Source: Carboxylicivirga agarovorans (lineage in GTDB: Bacteria; Bacteroidota; Bacteroidia; Bacteroidales; Marinilabiliaceae). Taken from it: a stretch of 64,000 bases of DNA. The position numbers and the translations under genes were made by a program. The notes beneath the pieces were generated by a model that worked only from the letters and a program-made list of their open reading frames with translations, searched no databases and was not told the origin of the DNA. Where the stretch lies: the NCBI RefSeq assembly GCF_050589845.1, contig NZ_JBNGPA010000006.1, forward strand, positions 62,001 to 126,000, written 5' to 3'. Shown piece by piece: positions 9,327-19,197 of the stretch. The first letter of the stretch is position 1. Every line of letters begins with the position of its first letter.

Positions 9327-12300
9327 TTAAAAAGAAATGTTAGCTCCCACCATAAAAATACGAGGCAAAGGATATTGTCCCCAATCAATGCCCCTTTCCA
9401 GTGCACTACCGCCTAAATCCACATCCAGACCGTCAAAGCTGGTCAGTGTAAATAGGTTTTCGCCTCCAATAAACAAGCGGGCATTACTTATCTGCACGCG
9501 ATCCAACCAGCTTTTGGGTAGACTATAGCCAAGTTGTAACGACTTTAAACGCAGGTGCGAACCATCTTCTATATAGTAATCTGAATAGATGAAGTTGTTG
9601 TTATTATCAACAGCGGCCAGGCGCGGCTGCGTATTTGTTGATCCCTCTCCATCCCATGCTTTTTCCAGTAATCCGGCAAAGGAGTTGTAACGCTCACTTC
9701 CTGTTCCGGCATATGGCTTAACAGCATTGAGCACATCGTTTCCATACGAGCCGGTGAATAACATGCTCAAATCAAAATTCTTATACCCAAAGTTCATATT
9801 AACACCGAAGGTAAAATCTGCTTCAGGATTACCAATCACGTCACGGTCATCGGCATTTATTTGTCCATCACCATTCACATCCTTAAAACGCATATCTCCA
9901 GGTTGAGCATGTGGCTGCAATATATTTCCAAACTCATCTGTATAGTTAATGACTTCACTTTCATTCTGGAAAATACCATCGGTTACCATACCGTAAAATT
10001 CACCGGCAACACCATCCTCAACCGTACGGGTTAAATTTTCAAGACGTTGATGATTACCGCTCCAAATGGCTTCTCCTTCAACCAGCTTGGTAATTTTGCT
10101 ACTGGCTTTGGATACGTTCAATGAATGCGTCATTCTAAAACCTGAAGCATATTCCTTTCGGTACGTTAGTATTATTTCAAAACCTTTAGTGGTCAAGGTA
10201 CCAATATTGGCATATGGCGTACTCCATGCTGATCCCAGGTAATAAGGAATTGACGTGGCCAGCAGCATATCTTTTGAACGTCGTTCAAAATAATCCACCG
10301 ATGCTGTTAAACGCTGATTCCAGAAACCCAGGTCGGCTCCAATGTTCATATCTTCAACTGTTTCCCATTGTAAATCTGCATTACCAACCGATGCCGGTGC
10401 CTGCCCCAAATTAATGTCCCTTTCGGTTCCAAACACATAAACTGTTCGCCCTAATGTGGTTAATAAGGCATCGTTATTGATGTTATCATTTCCCACTTGT
10501 CCCCATCCGGCTCTTAACTTAGCCTGACTCAACCATTGTACGTTTTCCATAAAATCTTCTTCTGCCAGGTTCCAGGCTCCTGAAACAGATGGAAAATATC
10601 CCCAACGATTCTCTTTGTTAAATCGAGATGAAGCATCAGCTCTAAAAGAAGCGGTTAGTAAATACTTGTCACCGAAAGAGTAATTGGCTCGCGCTAAAAA
10701 CGATTGACGTGTGCTTTTATTATTACTTCCTGAAGCAAAACGTTTGGTGTCTTCGGTAGAATCGATATACCTTAAATCAGGATGATTGTTAGGAGCGTTG
10801 TAACCTTCACCATACAGATAACGATTTTCATCACTTTCCATGGTCATACCCGCTGTGGCATTCAGCTTATGCTTATTCAACTGCTTAGTATAGTGTACCA
10901 GATTATTCCAGGTAAATTGTGTTCGATTATTATGACTACGTGTTACCCAATTCTCATTGTTATAATCTGTGGATTCAATAAAATAGGTGGGACCAAAGTC
11001 ATTATCTTCCCACTCACTCAGGTAAAAAGCAAACTTACTTTCAGCTGTAATGCCATGGCCAAAATCGAATTTAGCAAACATGTTACCAATAGTTCTCAGG
11101 TAATCTGTTTCACTGAACGAACGTGCCAATGTTCCCATAGGGTTGGGCACATCGGTGTACAAAGTAGGATGATAAATACTGTATTTATTTTTGCCTTCCT
11201 GCTCATAATCAGGTAAATAAACTGGTACATTAGGCTCTACGCGTTGTACATCCCATACTAAATTGGGGCCGTTATCAGTCTTATCTTTACTCAAACTAAG
11301 GTTTTGACCCACCGTTAACCATTTGGCCAGTTTATATTCGGTGTTCAATTTCATGGTGATACGCTCATAACCTCCCCCTTTGACCAATCCGTCCTGGTTG
11401 AAATAGGAGAATCCAGAGGCTATCTTCATATCTTCAGTCCCTTTGTTAATACTGAGTGAATAGTTCTGAATGGGTGCCAGTTGTGTCACTTCATCCCACC
11501 AGTCGGTGCCTTTCCCAAAGGCTTCAGGGTCGGCAAAAGGTGCATCTGAACCTGAATTGGTGGCTGCTTTATTGACAATCTTAGCATATTCTGTAGCATC
11601 AGCCATATCAGGCTTTTTAGCTGCATCCTGTATGCTATAGGTAGCATCAATGGAGATAGTTGTCCGACCATCTTTTGCTTTCCTGGTTTCGATCACAATA
11701 ACCCCGTTTGAAGCACGGGATCCAAAAATAGCACTGGCTGATGCATCTTTTAAAACCTGGACATTTTCAATATCCTTAGGATTTAACCAGCTTATATCGT
11801 CCATAGGTACATCATCAACCACATATAATGGATTATTATTATTAATGGTCGAAATACCACGAATTAGGATAGAGGCCTCACTACCTGGCGAACCGCCATT
11901 GGATGATACCTGAACACCCGCCAACTGCCCTTGTAATGCCTGTGAAACATTAGCTACATTTCGCTTGGCCAGTTCATCTCCCTTTACGGTAGAAATCGCA
12001 CTTGTCAGATCTTTTTTCTGAACCGAGCCATAACCGATGGCTATCACCTCACTTAACTCGGTCAATTCTTCTTCAAGATTAATATTAATGATATTTCGTC
12101 CATTCACTGGTTCCTGAACAGATTTAAAACCAACAAAACTAAATACCAATATATCTGTTGAGCTCGCCTGTATGGAATACTCTCCGTCAATATTCGTTAT
12201 TGTTCCGGTGGTAGTCCCTTGAATTACAATGGAAACACCAGGAAGCATTTCATTGCCTGATTGCACCTTACCTGTTATATTTATCGTCTCCTGGGCATAA

Positions 12301-12374
12301 ACCGATGGAAAATGTAATATATTAAGCAGCGCAATCACCAACGACACATAATAGTGTCTGGATATATTTTTCAT
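9327..12374 (-). CDS. susC: SusC/RagA TonB-linked outer membrane transporter
   Basis: A 1015-residue TonB-dependent oligosaccharide transporter and first gene of the PUL operon. Order: signal peptide (to about residue 27, VYAQ), carboxypeptidase-regulatory-like domain (ITGKVQSGNEMLPGVSIVIQGT), TonB-box/plug region (VIAIGYGSVQKKDLTSAIS, ISTINNNNPLYVVDD), then a 22-strand barrel ending in the aromatic residue Phe (GANISF), as required for BAM insertion. It imports oligosaccharides captured by SusD. Transcription starts from the promoter at 12446-12475, giving a short leader of roughly 65 bases. Confidence 0.95.
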   Translation of the reverse strand: MKNISRHYYVSLVIALLNILHFPSVYAQETINITGKVQSGNEMLPGVSIVIQGTTTGTITNIDGEYSIQASSTDILVFSFVGFKSVQEPVNGRNIININLEEELTELSEVIAIGYGSVQKKDLTSAISTVKGDELAKRNVANVSQALQGQLAGVQVSSNGGSPGSEASILIRGISTINNNNPLYVVDDVPMDDISWLNPKDIENVQVLKDASASAIFGSRASNGVIVIETRKAKDGRTTISIDATYSIQDAAKKPDMADATEYAKIVNKAATNSGSDAPFADPEAFGKGTDWWDEVTQLAPIQNYSLSINKGTEDMKIASGFSYFNQDGLVKGGGYERITMKLNTEYKLAKWLTVGQNLSLSKDKTDNGPNLVWDVQRVEPNVPVYLPDYEQEGKNKYSIYHPTLYTDVPNPMGTLARSFSETDYLRTIGNMFAKFDFGHGITAESKFAFYLSEWEDNDFGPTYFIESTDYNNENWVTRSHNNRTQFTWNNLVHYTKQLNKHKLNATAGMTMESDENRYLYGEGYNAPNNHPDLRYIDSTEDTKRFASGSNNKSTRQSFLARANYSFGDKYLLTASFRADASSRFNKENRWGYFPSVSGAWNLAEEDFMENVQWLSQAKLRAGWGQVGNDNINNDALLTTLGRTVYVFGTERDINLGQAPASVGNADLQWETVEDMNIGADLGFWNQRLTASVDYFERRSKDMLLATSIPYYLGSAWSTPYANIGTLTTKGFEIILTYRKEYASGFRMTHSLNVSKASSKITKLVEGEAIWSGNHQRLENLTRTVEDGVAGEFYGMVTDGIFQNESEVINYTDEFGNILQPHAQPGDMRFKDVNGDGQINADDRDVIGNPEADFTFGVNMNFGYKNFDLSMLFTGSYGNDVLNAVKPYAGTGSERYNSFAGLLEKAWDGEGSTNTQPRLAAVDNNNNFIYSDYYIEDGSHLRLKSLQLGYSLPKSWLDRVQISNARLFIGGENLFTLTSFDGLDVDLGGSALERGIDWGQYPLPRIFMVGANISF

Positions 12375-12445
12375 AGTACGCTTGAATTTTTAGATTATTA
12401 AAAATGACTTTAAATCTTGTTTGCCTGTTTGTCAATTAACAATTA

Positions 12446-12552
12446 CAAACCTATAGATTCAAGATTCAACACAAAATAGGCAAATTGTCCATTAACAAAG
12501 TCCTTTTGTTCACATTAAAGAATTTTGATTATATCTGAACAATTTGCCCCTC
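12446..12552 (-). promoter_or_regulatory. susC promoter with probable HTCS operator
   Basis: Read leftward: AGGGGCAAATTGTTC (12551-12537), CTTTAATGTGAA (12520-12509), AATGGACA (12493-12486), -33 TTTG (12475-12472), an 18-base spacer and -7 TAGGTTTG (12453-12446). The two core boxes match the Bacteroidota TTTG/TAnnTTTG promoter. The three upstream elements recur before the lipoprotein at 17102, and AATGGACA is 32 bases from the -7 box in both places. The binding protein is inferred to be the adjacent hybrid regulator. Confidence 0.65.
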
Positions 12553-12584
12553 TCAAAGACTAATCAACCCCTCACCCTCCTCAC

Positions 12585-15500
12585 ATGGGCTCACCTTTAT
12601 TAAAAGGTATTTTAGTTACTTTTGAAATAAAAATCGTTGTGAGGACTCTTCTTCTCTTTATCATACTTTTATCCACTCATTCAATAGCTGCCCAGTTGGC
12701 AACCGACAGCCTGTACTTTCGAAATCTGCGCATGAAAGATGGCTTGCCCGGCAGTTCCATTAACACTATACTTCAGGATTCACTTGATTTTATCTGGATA
12801 GGCACCAATGATGGATTGTGTCGCTATGATGGAGAGAACTTCAAGATCTTTAAGTCAACGCCCAACGATCCGAATACTATCTCAGACAACAATGTTCAAA
12901 ATCTATTTCTTAATCAGCAAGGCAACTTATATATTATGACAGCGCATGGCTTGGATTTATTTGATCTGAAACATCAAAAGATGCATCGTATCCAAGCACA
13001 TGAAAATGGGGGTATTATTGACCATTCTCCTACTGATATTGTTGAAACCAGTGCCGGCGACATATATATAAGCTCATACTATTCAGGCATTAGTTATAAA
13101 AAAAAGGATGATAAAACTTTTAGTTACCTGTTTAATGAATTAAGCAATAAAGCACCTCTCTCCTCAGACCGCATCAGCAGCCTTGAATTATATGAAGATT
13201 CACTATTAATTATAGGCTATTGGGATGCTGGTGTGGACATCTTCAATCTGAGCACCTGGGCAAATGAAGATTTCAAGAAATATGCCAATGCCCCTGTTGC
13301 TCCTGTAAATGTGAATACACTTGCTTTAGATGCCAATAGCGGTATCTGGATCGGCACAAAACAAGGCTTATCATACCTCAACCTGGAAACCCGGCAGGTT
13401 GAACATTTCTACCATACTAAAAAGAATTCAAACTTTCTGCCTGATAATGATGTTATTGCTCTTCATATAGACAGTTATAACAATCTCTGGATTGGAACAC
13501 GAGATGGTGGATTATCCATCACCAACTGTAATGACATCCTCAGACATGGCACGAAAGCGCGGTATTCAAAGTATACGTCCAATTATCAGAAAGGCAGCTT
13601 ATCATACCGAACGGTTCTGAGCATTTTTGAAGATAATAACAAAGATGTTTGGATTGGTACACACGGTGGTGGTCTTAACTATGTTGAGAATAGAAAAAAT
13701 CGGTTTTCAATGCTGCAGCATCAACCAGGTATCAGTAATTCATTATCCTATAATAAAGTCTGGGGCATTACTGAAGATCAAACAGGTAACCTATGGTTGG
13801 GAACCGATGGAGATGGTGTGAATGTTTGGTCAAAGCAAAAGGGCGTATTCAAACATTATAAACACGACGAAAACAGGCCAACATCTATCTCTGACAATGC
13901 CATTATAAGCGCTTGTACTGATTACACAGGTGCCATATGGTTAGGTACATACGAAGGAGGTCTCAACCGTTTTATTCCTGAAAAACAATCATTTAAAAGA
14001 TATCAGGCACCTCAGGGGATTCCGGTTAATGATATCAGGTGTTTATACGAAGATGATGAGCAGGTTCTTTGGGCCGGACTGAACCAGGGTGGAATTTGCC
14101 AATACGATAGGCCAAATGATCGTTTTATACAGCATCCGGTGATAGCCAGTGAGGATGTAAGAGCCATACTAAAAATCAAAAATACATTGTGGATAGGAAC
14201 CTATGGAGATGGTTTAATCAGCCTGAACCTCATCAATCGTAAAGTAAAAAAATATAATCCTGAAACTACAAGCAGTAATAGTCCCCAGGTGATATTTACA
14301 CTAATGGCCGATAGTGATGATAATATCTGGGTAGGAACAGCCAACACTGGCTTATGCTACTTTAACACTCAGAATGAAACGTTTAAAGCTTATCAAACAC
14401 AAGAAGGTCTGAGCAATAACAAAATACACAAAATCCTTAAAAACAACGACAATGCCCTGTGGATGAGCACCAACAGCGGCATTTCACAATTTAATAAAGC
14501 CTCTGAAAGATTCATAAATTATGATTGGAATCAAGGCGTTCAATCAGAAGAATTCCACAATGGCTCTGGTATCGTCACCCGGTCAGGCTTGTTTGTATTT
14601 GGAGGGATAACAGGTGTTAATCTGTTCACACCAGATGATTTTGATACCAATGAAAAACGATCCAACATACGTTTTACTGGCCTGAAAGTACTCAACCAGA
14701 ATGTTTTAGTTGGCGATGAAAAAATAATTGACCGAAGCATCGAATATAAGCCTGATATTTGGCTAAACCATCAACACACCATCTTTACCATTGATTTTCA
14801 ATCGGTAAAATATCCAACTTCAATAGATGACACTTACCATTATATACTGGAAGGATATGATAAAGCCTGGAGCATTAATGGTTCTGACAAATCAGTGACA
14901 TACAGAAACCTGCCTCCTGGTGATTACAAGTTCAGAGTAAGGTCAACCAACAAAATGGATCAACAAAACGATGAAGCAATCCTTAAGATTCATATGAAGC
15001 CTCCTTATTGGAAAACAAAAATCGCCTTTGTTGTTTATTTTATATTACTGGCACTAATCATTATTGGCATCTTCCGCTACAGGGTGCAACAATATAAAAT
15101 CAGAAACCGACTCAAATACGAACAAAAACTTCGCATAAAAGAGGGTAAGCTACATGATGAACGCTTAGAATTCTTTACAAATATTTCACACGAACTGCGC
15201 ACACCATTGACGATCATTAATGTTGCCCTGGAGGAGTTAAGCATCTTTAAAACCACCAATCCCAGAATTAAAAAACCTATTGATGTTGCTTTAAACAACT
15301 CCAACCGCTTAATTGAACTCGTCAATAAAATACTTGAGTTCAGGCAAGTCGAAACTGGTGTTTCCAGTCTGGTAGTAAGCGAAGTTAACCTCAATGCTTA
15401 CTTAAGCGATTTTTTACAGGGTTTTCGTGAAATGGCCAAACATAACTCGGTGAACCTGAAGTTACAATTGCCCATCAATTCGTTAAGCCTGTGGGTAGAC

Positions 15501-16670
15501 ATTGATAAATTCTCAATGATATTAAACAATCTGCTTTCCAATGCTTTTAAACACACTCCATCAAACGGCCAGATAATCTTAAGTATTGATGAAAGCAACG
15601 AACACATTATCTTAAAAGTTGAGGACTCAGGTAAGGGCATTCCCCGAAACATTCAAAACAAAATATTCAAACGCTATTACAAGCTCGAAAATGAATCAAC
15701 TAATACTGGAATTGGTCTGGCCTTAACCAAATCTCTGGTGAACCTGCATCACGGGCTTATTAGCGTAGATAGTTCACCGGGTAAGGGCGCTGTCTTTAGT
15801 ATTCATTTCTTAAAAGGTAATAAACATTTTAGTAGCGATCAGATAGCAGAAAGCGTTCAATCAGAAACCGGTGATATTCCTGAAATCAATTTGTCATCAA
15901 TGATAGAAATCAGGGACAATGAACAAGTGCTTTTATTGGTGGATGACAATGAGGAAATACTTGAACTACTTTGCGAAAAGCTTGGTAAAGACTATAAAAT
16001 CATAACCGCCACCGACGGAGAACAAGGTATTGAACTTGCTAAACAATACAGTCCCAACCTGATTGTTTCAGACATTATGATGCCCAAGCTCGATGGAACT
16101 GAATTATGTAACGTTCTGAAAAACGATGTTAAAACCAGCCATATCCCAATCATTTTACTAACAGCTAAAGGCACAACAAATGATGAGATCGAAGGGCTGA
16201 ATGCCGGCGCCGATGACTATATCTCCAAGCCCTTTAAAATTGGCATCCTGCAGGCGCGCATAAAAACTATTTTAGATAACCGCATTAAACTGTACCATTA
16301 CTTCTCAACCAATAAAGGTAGTGATTACGACCAATCAGAATTAATGAAAGAACATCCGAAAGAGATTGATTTCTTAATGAATATTGAAAACTATATTCTT
16401 CAACATTACCTTACAAGCGAAGTATCTGTTTTTGAACTGGCATCGGAATTGGGTTTTAGTCGTACTACCTTATACCGCAAGATAAAAAGTCTCACAGGTA
16501 TGTCAATTAACGCTTTTGTACGTAGTGTAAAAATCAAAAAAAGTGCCCAATTAATTACTGAGGGGATGAATGTTTCAGAAGCAGCCTTTTATATAGGTTT
16601 TAACGACTTAAAATATTTCAGGGAAAGCTTTAAAAAACAAATGGGTAAAAACCCATCTGAATTTAAATAA
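12585..16670 (+). CDS. Hybrid two-component system regulator (HTCS) of the PUL
   Basis: A 1361-residue one-protein two-component system spanning the inner membrane. Order: signal peptide/anchor; two seven-bladed propellers of Reg_prop repeats (residues ~45-700; e.g. IWIGTNDGLCRYDG); Y_Y_Y domain (~735-790); membrane helix (~811-835); HisKA with His869 in ISHELRTPLT; HATPase (~985-1080, GIGLALTKSLV); receiver domain with Asp1163 in SDIMMPKLDG; AraC-type HTH (~1260-1361, ELASELGFSRTTLYRKIKSLTG). HTCS proteins bind a PUL-derived oligosaccharide in the periplasm and activate the neighbouring susC. It is divergent from susC, with a 210-base shared promoter region. All phosphorelay residues are present. 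Confidence 0.93.
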   Translation: MGSPLLKGILVTFEIKIVVRTLLLFIILLSTHSIAAQLATDSLYFRNLRMKDGLPGSSINTILQDSLDFIWIGTNDGLCRYDGENFKIFKSTPNDPNTISDNNVQNLFLNQQGNLYIMTAHGLDLFDLKHQKMHRIQAHENGGIIDHSPTDIVETSAGDIYISSYYSGISYKKKDDKTFSYLFNELSNKAPLSSDRISSLELYEDSLLIIGYWDAGVDIFNLSTWANEDFKKYANAPVAPVNVNTLALDANSGIWIGTKQGLSYLNLETRQVEHFYHTKKNSNFLPDNDVIALHIDSYNNLWIGTRDGGLSITNCNDILRHGTKARYSKYTSNYQKGSLSYRTVLSIFEDNNKDVWIGTHGGGLNYVENRKNRFSMLQHQPGISNSLSYNKVWGITEDQTGNLWLGTDGDGVNVWSKQKGVFKHYKHDENRPTSISDNAIISACTDYTGAIWLGTYEGGLNRFIPEKQSFKRYQAPQGIPVNDIRCLYEDDEQVLWAGLNQGGICQYDRPNDRFIQHPVIASEDVRAILKIKNTLWIGTYGDGLISLNLINRKVKKYNPETTSSNSPQVIFTLMADSDDNIWVGTANTGLCYFNTQNETFKAYQTQEGLSNNKIHKILKNNDNALWMSTNSGISQFNKASERFINYDWNQGVQSEEFHNGSGIVTRSGLFVFGGITGVNLFTPDDFDTNEKRSNIRFTGLKVLNQNVLVGDEKIIDRSIEYKPDIWLNHQHTIFTIDFQSVKYPTSIDDTYHYILEGYDKAWSINGSDKSVTYRNLPPGDYKFRVRSTNKMDQQNDEAILKIHMKPPYWKTKIAFVVYFILLALIIIGIFRYRVQQYKIRNRLKYEQKLRIKEGKLHDERLEFFTNISHELRTPLTIINVALEELSIFKTTNPRIKKPIDVALNNSNRLIELVNKILEFRQVETGVSSLVVSEVNLNAYLSDFLQGFREMAKHNSVNLKLQLPINSLSLWVDIDKFSMILNNLLSNAFKHTPSNGQIILSIDESNEHIILKVEDSGKGIPRNIQNKIFKRYYKLENESTNTGIGLALTKSLVNLHHGLISVDSSPGKGAVFSIHFLKGNKHFSSDQIAESVQSETGDIPEINLSSMIEIRDNEQVLLLVDDNEEILELLCEKLGKDYKIITATDGEQGIELAKQYSPNLIVSDIMMPKLDGTELCNVLKNDVKTSHIPIILLTAKGTTNDEIEGLNAGADDYISKPFKIGILQARIKTILDNRIKLYHYFSTNKGSDYDQSELMKEHPKEIDFLMNIENYILQHYLTSEVSVFELASELGFSRTTLYRKIKSLTGMSINAFVRSVKIKKSAQLITEGMNVSEAAFYIGFNDLKYFRESFKKQMGKNPSEFK

Positions 16671-17101
16671 TACCATATCAATAACAAAATGACTGATAAG
16701 GCATTTTGCTTATATTATGGGTAAATGCCGAAACAGAATCACAGATTGATTTTATCATTCCTTTTGATTCACAACCGGTATAAGGGGTAATTTGTTCCAT
16801 ACTGCCCTTTAATGTGAATCAAACACAATTCAGCTCAATCAACAACAAACTACAAACAACTGATTATATACACCTTACAAATATTTATTACATTCGAACA
16901 AATTCTCCCTCATAAATGGACATTCAGCAACCCGGTCCAAAAAAGCTAATGCGATAAATTTGTTAGTGCCTAAAAGTCAATTAACAAGTAATCGTTAAAA
17001 ATTCAGTTTTATGAAACCCACCAATGAATCAAATAAGAAACATTCTGCGACTTAAATTGCATTCATGGGTGCGTTTTATCTGACCATTAAAAAGTTTACA
17101 G
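16671..17101 (+). promoter_or_regulatory. Promoter region of the PUL lipoprotein, with elements shared with susC
   Basis: This 431-base gap has no gene. Rightward it holds AGGGGTAATTTGTTC (16783-16797), CTTTAATGTGAA (16807-16818), GAACAAA (16896-16902), AATGGACA (16915-16922) and a -7 box TAAATTTG (16955-16962), but no good -33 box. In both promoters GAACAAA precedes AATGGACA by 11-12 bases and AATGGACA precedes the -7 box by exactly 32 bases. The weak -33 fits activator dependence. The leader is about 130 bases. Confidence 0.6.
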
Positions 17102-18481
17102 ATGAAATCATTACTAAAGATACCATTTGCCATTGTTTTATGCGCCACATTTTTGATGGCCTGCGATGATGATGAGAAATCAGGAACACCACCAACAGCT
17201 GACAATGTAACTGCTAATATTTTAGCTGAACCAGGTGATGAAATTGTTTTTGAAGGCACCTTCAATGCCGAGGCCGGTTTTTTAAATATTTCACTTTCAA
17301 ACGAGGAAATAATGCTTGATAAGCAAATTGTATTTGCCAATCATGTTACTCAATACTTTCTCGAATATAAATTTTCCTTACCTCAAGATGCCGCTTTAAA
17401 AGTATATGACATTACCATATCGGCAGAAACACTTGGCGGTGCAACAGAAACATTTATAACAAAAGTTGATGTTGCTACGCCTCCATCGGTTGATGTCAAC
17501 ACCGATTTTACTGGCTTACCCGGTGATGAAATTGTGTTTGAAGGTACTATTACAGACGATCAGGGCTTAACAAGTATATCACTTGTTAATGCAGGTATTG
17601 GGTTAGAGCACACTATTGAGTTGAATGATAACCCAACAAGTTATGACCTGAATTACACCTATACAATTCCGTTAGCATCAGAAATGAAAATGCACAATGG
17701 TAGTATCGACGTGCTTAATATAGCAAACCGCACCACTACATTGCCTATGAAAGTTAACCTTTCGGGTGATGACATTGTGTATGAAAACATCTACATAGCA
17801 GGTGGCTTCCAATGGTGGCCTTGGAGTCCTCAACTGGCATTCCCTATGGATCAGGACACGAATGATGACAAATGGTTTGAAGTACCTGTTCATTGCTGGG
17901 ATGGAGAATATGAACAACTTAAATTCTTAGGTCAGCTTGATTGGGCACCTGACAACTGGGGATTGATCGATCAGGCAGATCCTTCAAAAGGTATGTTGAA
18001 TGATGAAAGTAGTGCAACTATTTTGCTGGGAGCTAATGGTGCAAATCCTGCCTATAAGAAAGTAAGATTTAATCCTTACATCATGCAGTATTCGGTTGAA
18101 GATATCACCGATGTTGTTACTCCAAGAACGGAAATGTATATTGTTGGTAACGGCTACCCTGGTTACCCTGATTTGAACTGGAATACTGAAGCAGCCATAC
18201 CAATGACTCAAAATCCATATGGCTATGGCGAACACATCTTTTTGATTGAAGGACTCGAGTTTAGTGACGATGTAAGTCTTAAATTTATAGGACAAACAGA
18301 TGGCTGGGGACCATATGACGCCGGCTTTGATGTGAGCGAGCAAGAGGTTACAGCCCCTGTTAGCTGGGTGAAAATTAAAGAGGGTGATGGCAGCAAGGAT
18401 TTGAAATTCAAAAATCAGGCTGGTACATATACAGTTCTGTATGACTATTACCTGAAACGAGCCTTGATCTGGCAAGAGTAA
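17102..18481 (+). CDS. Surface lipoprotein, SusE/SusF-like glycan-binding type
   Basis: A 459-residue lipoprotein (lipobox FLMAC, Cys21). The acidic run DDDE right after the Cys resembles the surface-export signal of Bacteroidota lipoproteins. Residues ~35-130 and ~132-222 are two related Ig-like repeats, each beginning near GDEIVFEGT. The C-terminal half has two SusE/SusF-type modules starting at IYIAGGFQWWPW and MYIVGNGYPGYP, rich in exposed Trp (e.g. KFIGQTDGWGPYD, ALIWQE). Such proteins bind glycan at the surface without catalysis. It stands apart from the susC operon but shares its promoter elements, so it probably is the surface glycan-binding protein of this PUL. The fold assignment is from motif appearance only. 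Confidence 0.75.
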   Translation: MKSLLKIPFAIVLCATFLMACDDDEKSGTPPTADNVTANILAEPGDEIVFEGTFNAEAGFLNISLSNEEIMLDKQIVFANHVTQYFLEYKFSLPQDAALKVYDITISAETLGGATETFITKVDVATPPSVDVNTDFTGLPGDEIVFEGTITDDQGLTSISLVNAGIGLEHTIELNDNPTSYDLNYTYTIPLASEMKMHNGSIDVLNIANRTTTLPMKVNLSGDDIVYENIYIAGGFQWWPWSPQLAFPMDQDTNDDKWFEVPVHCWDGEYEQLKFLGQLDWAPDNWGLIDQADPSKGMLNDESSATILLGANGANPAYKKVRFNPYIMQYSVEDITDVVTPRTEMYIVGNGYPGYPDLNWNTEAAIPMTQNPYGYGEHIFLIEGLEFSDDVSLKFIGQTDGWGPYDAGFDVSEQEVTAPVSWVKIKEGDGSKDLKFKNQAGTYTVLYDYYLKRALIWQE

Positions 18482-18504
18482 ATTAATTGTACGTTAATAA
18501 TTTC

Positions 18505-18534
18505 AAGTCCATCGTTTTACGATGGACTTTTTTT
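18505..18534 (+). terminator. Rho-independent terminator of the PUL lipoprotein gene
   Basis: A perfect 10-bp stem AAGTCCATCG/CGATGGACTT with a TTTTA loop, followed by a run of T, 23 bases after the stop codon. Confidence 0.9.
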
Positions 18535-18744
18535 ATTCTAATAGGTACATGCAATAAATGATAGGCAACCAACCCTTCAATGGTTATTTAATTCATCAGG
18601 CATGTCTCTCTGTCGGAACTAACAATTATGCTTACCGGTAATTAACTAACAATCTATTTAACTTAACAACAAGACTTTCCCAATCCTTTACCTCTTTCAG
18701 AGCTCATTTTCATCTCGAATTTTCACCCCACACTCTTGCAGATG

Positions 18745-18824
18745 TCTTCGGTAAGTCTTCGACCTTCCTTCGGTATTTCTTCGGAACCGCTTCGGATCAA
18801 CCTCGCTCCCGGCGAGGTTGATCC
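18745..18824. repeat. Five-copy 11-bp period CTTCGG array ending in a hairpin
   Basis: CTTCGG (one copy CTTCGA) begins at 18746, 18757, 18768, 18779 and 18790, exactly every 11 bases. The last copy starts the left arm of a hairpin: CTTCGGATCAACCTCG (18790-18805) pairs with CGAGGTTGATCCCGAAG (18813-18829 region) around a CTCCCGG loop, with one extra base. Function unknown. Confidence 0.8.
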
Positions 18825-19197
18825 CGAAGAAGCCCCCTATATGGGCCTAAGCAGGTACGTTTTGAATAGTGCGGTAAAACCAGCTTAGTATCGCTGGTGA
18901 AAATCCTTTTGTTTGCACCATATGTTACATACTGTTTATTGCAAGCCGGGAGCTATTGTCGCTTTTTGGAATCGATACCCACAGAAAACTGAACATTATA
19001 ATGGGAAGAACACTATAACAGATCATGAGTCGTTTAAAACAACAGCAGACCTATCAGGATCAGTTGTGTTTACAAAACTTGCGCATTTTCATGCACGATT
19101 ACGGAAAAAACACCGTTAGTTATCCGCTAATGAATTAGCCTGGATATGTCTTTGTAATCTGTTATTCCGAAAAATTAGTATGAAAATGAATCTGGAT

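Larger units (their letters stand above)
18482..19197. other. 716-base intergenic stretch with terminator, 11-bp repeat array and hairpin
   Basis: Between the lipoprotein and the convergent MerR gene. It contains a terminator (18505-18534), a five-copy 11-bp period CTTCGG array (18745-18795) running into a long hairpin (18790-18824), and a short ORF at 19025-19138 (37 codons, begins MSRLKQQQTYQD) that I do not trust. A 68-codon frame at 18913 has no recognisable features. No transposase remnants are seen. Confidence 0.6.

Noticed and set aside
16671..17101. Tandem repeat or mobile element before the lipoprotein
   Set aside because: The repeated segments are short operator-like motifs also present at susC, better explained as regulatory sites.
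18913..19138. Short ORFs (68 and 37 codons) in the gap before the MerR gene
   Set aside because: No signal, domain or promoter; the two frames overlap. Chance ORFs are expected in a 700-base gap.
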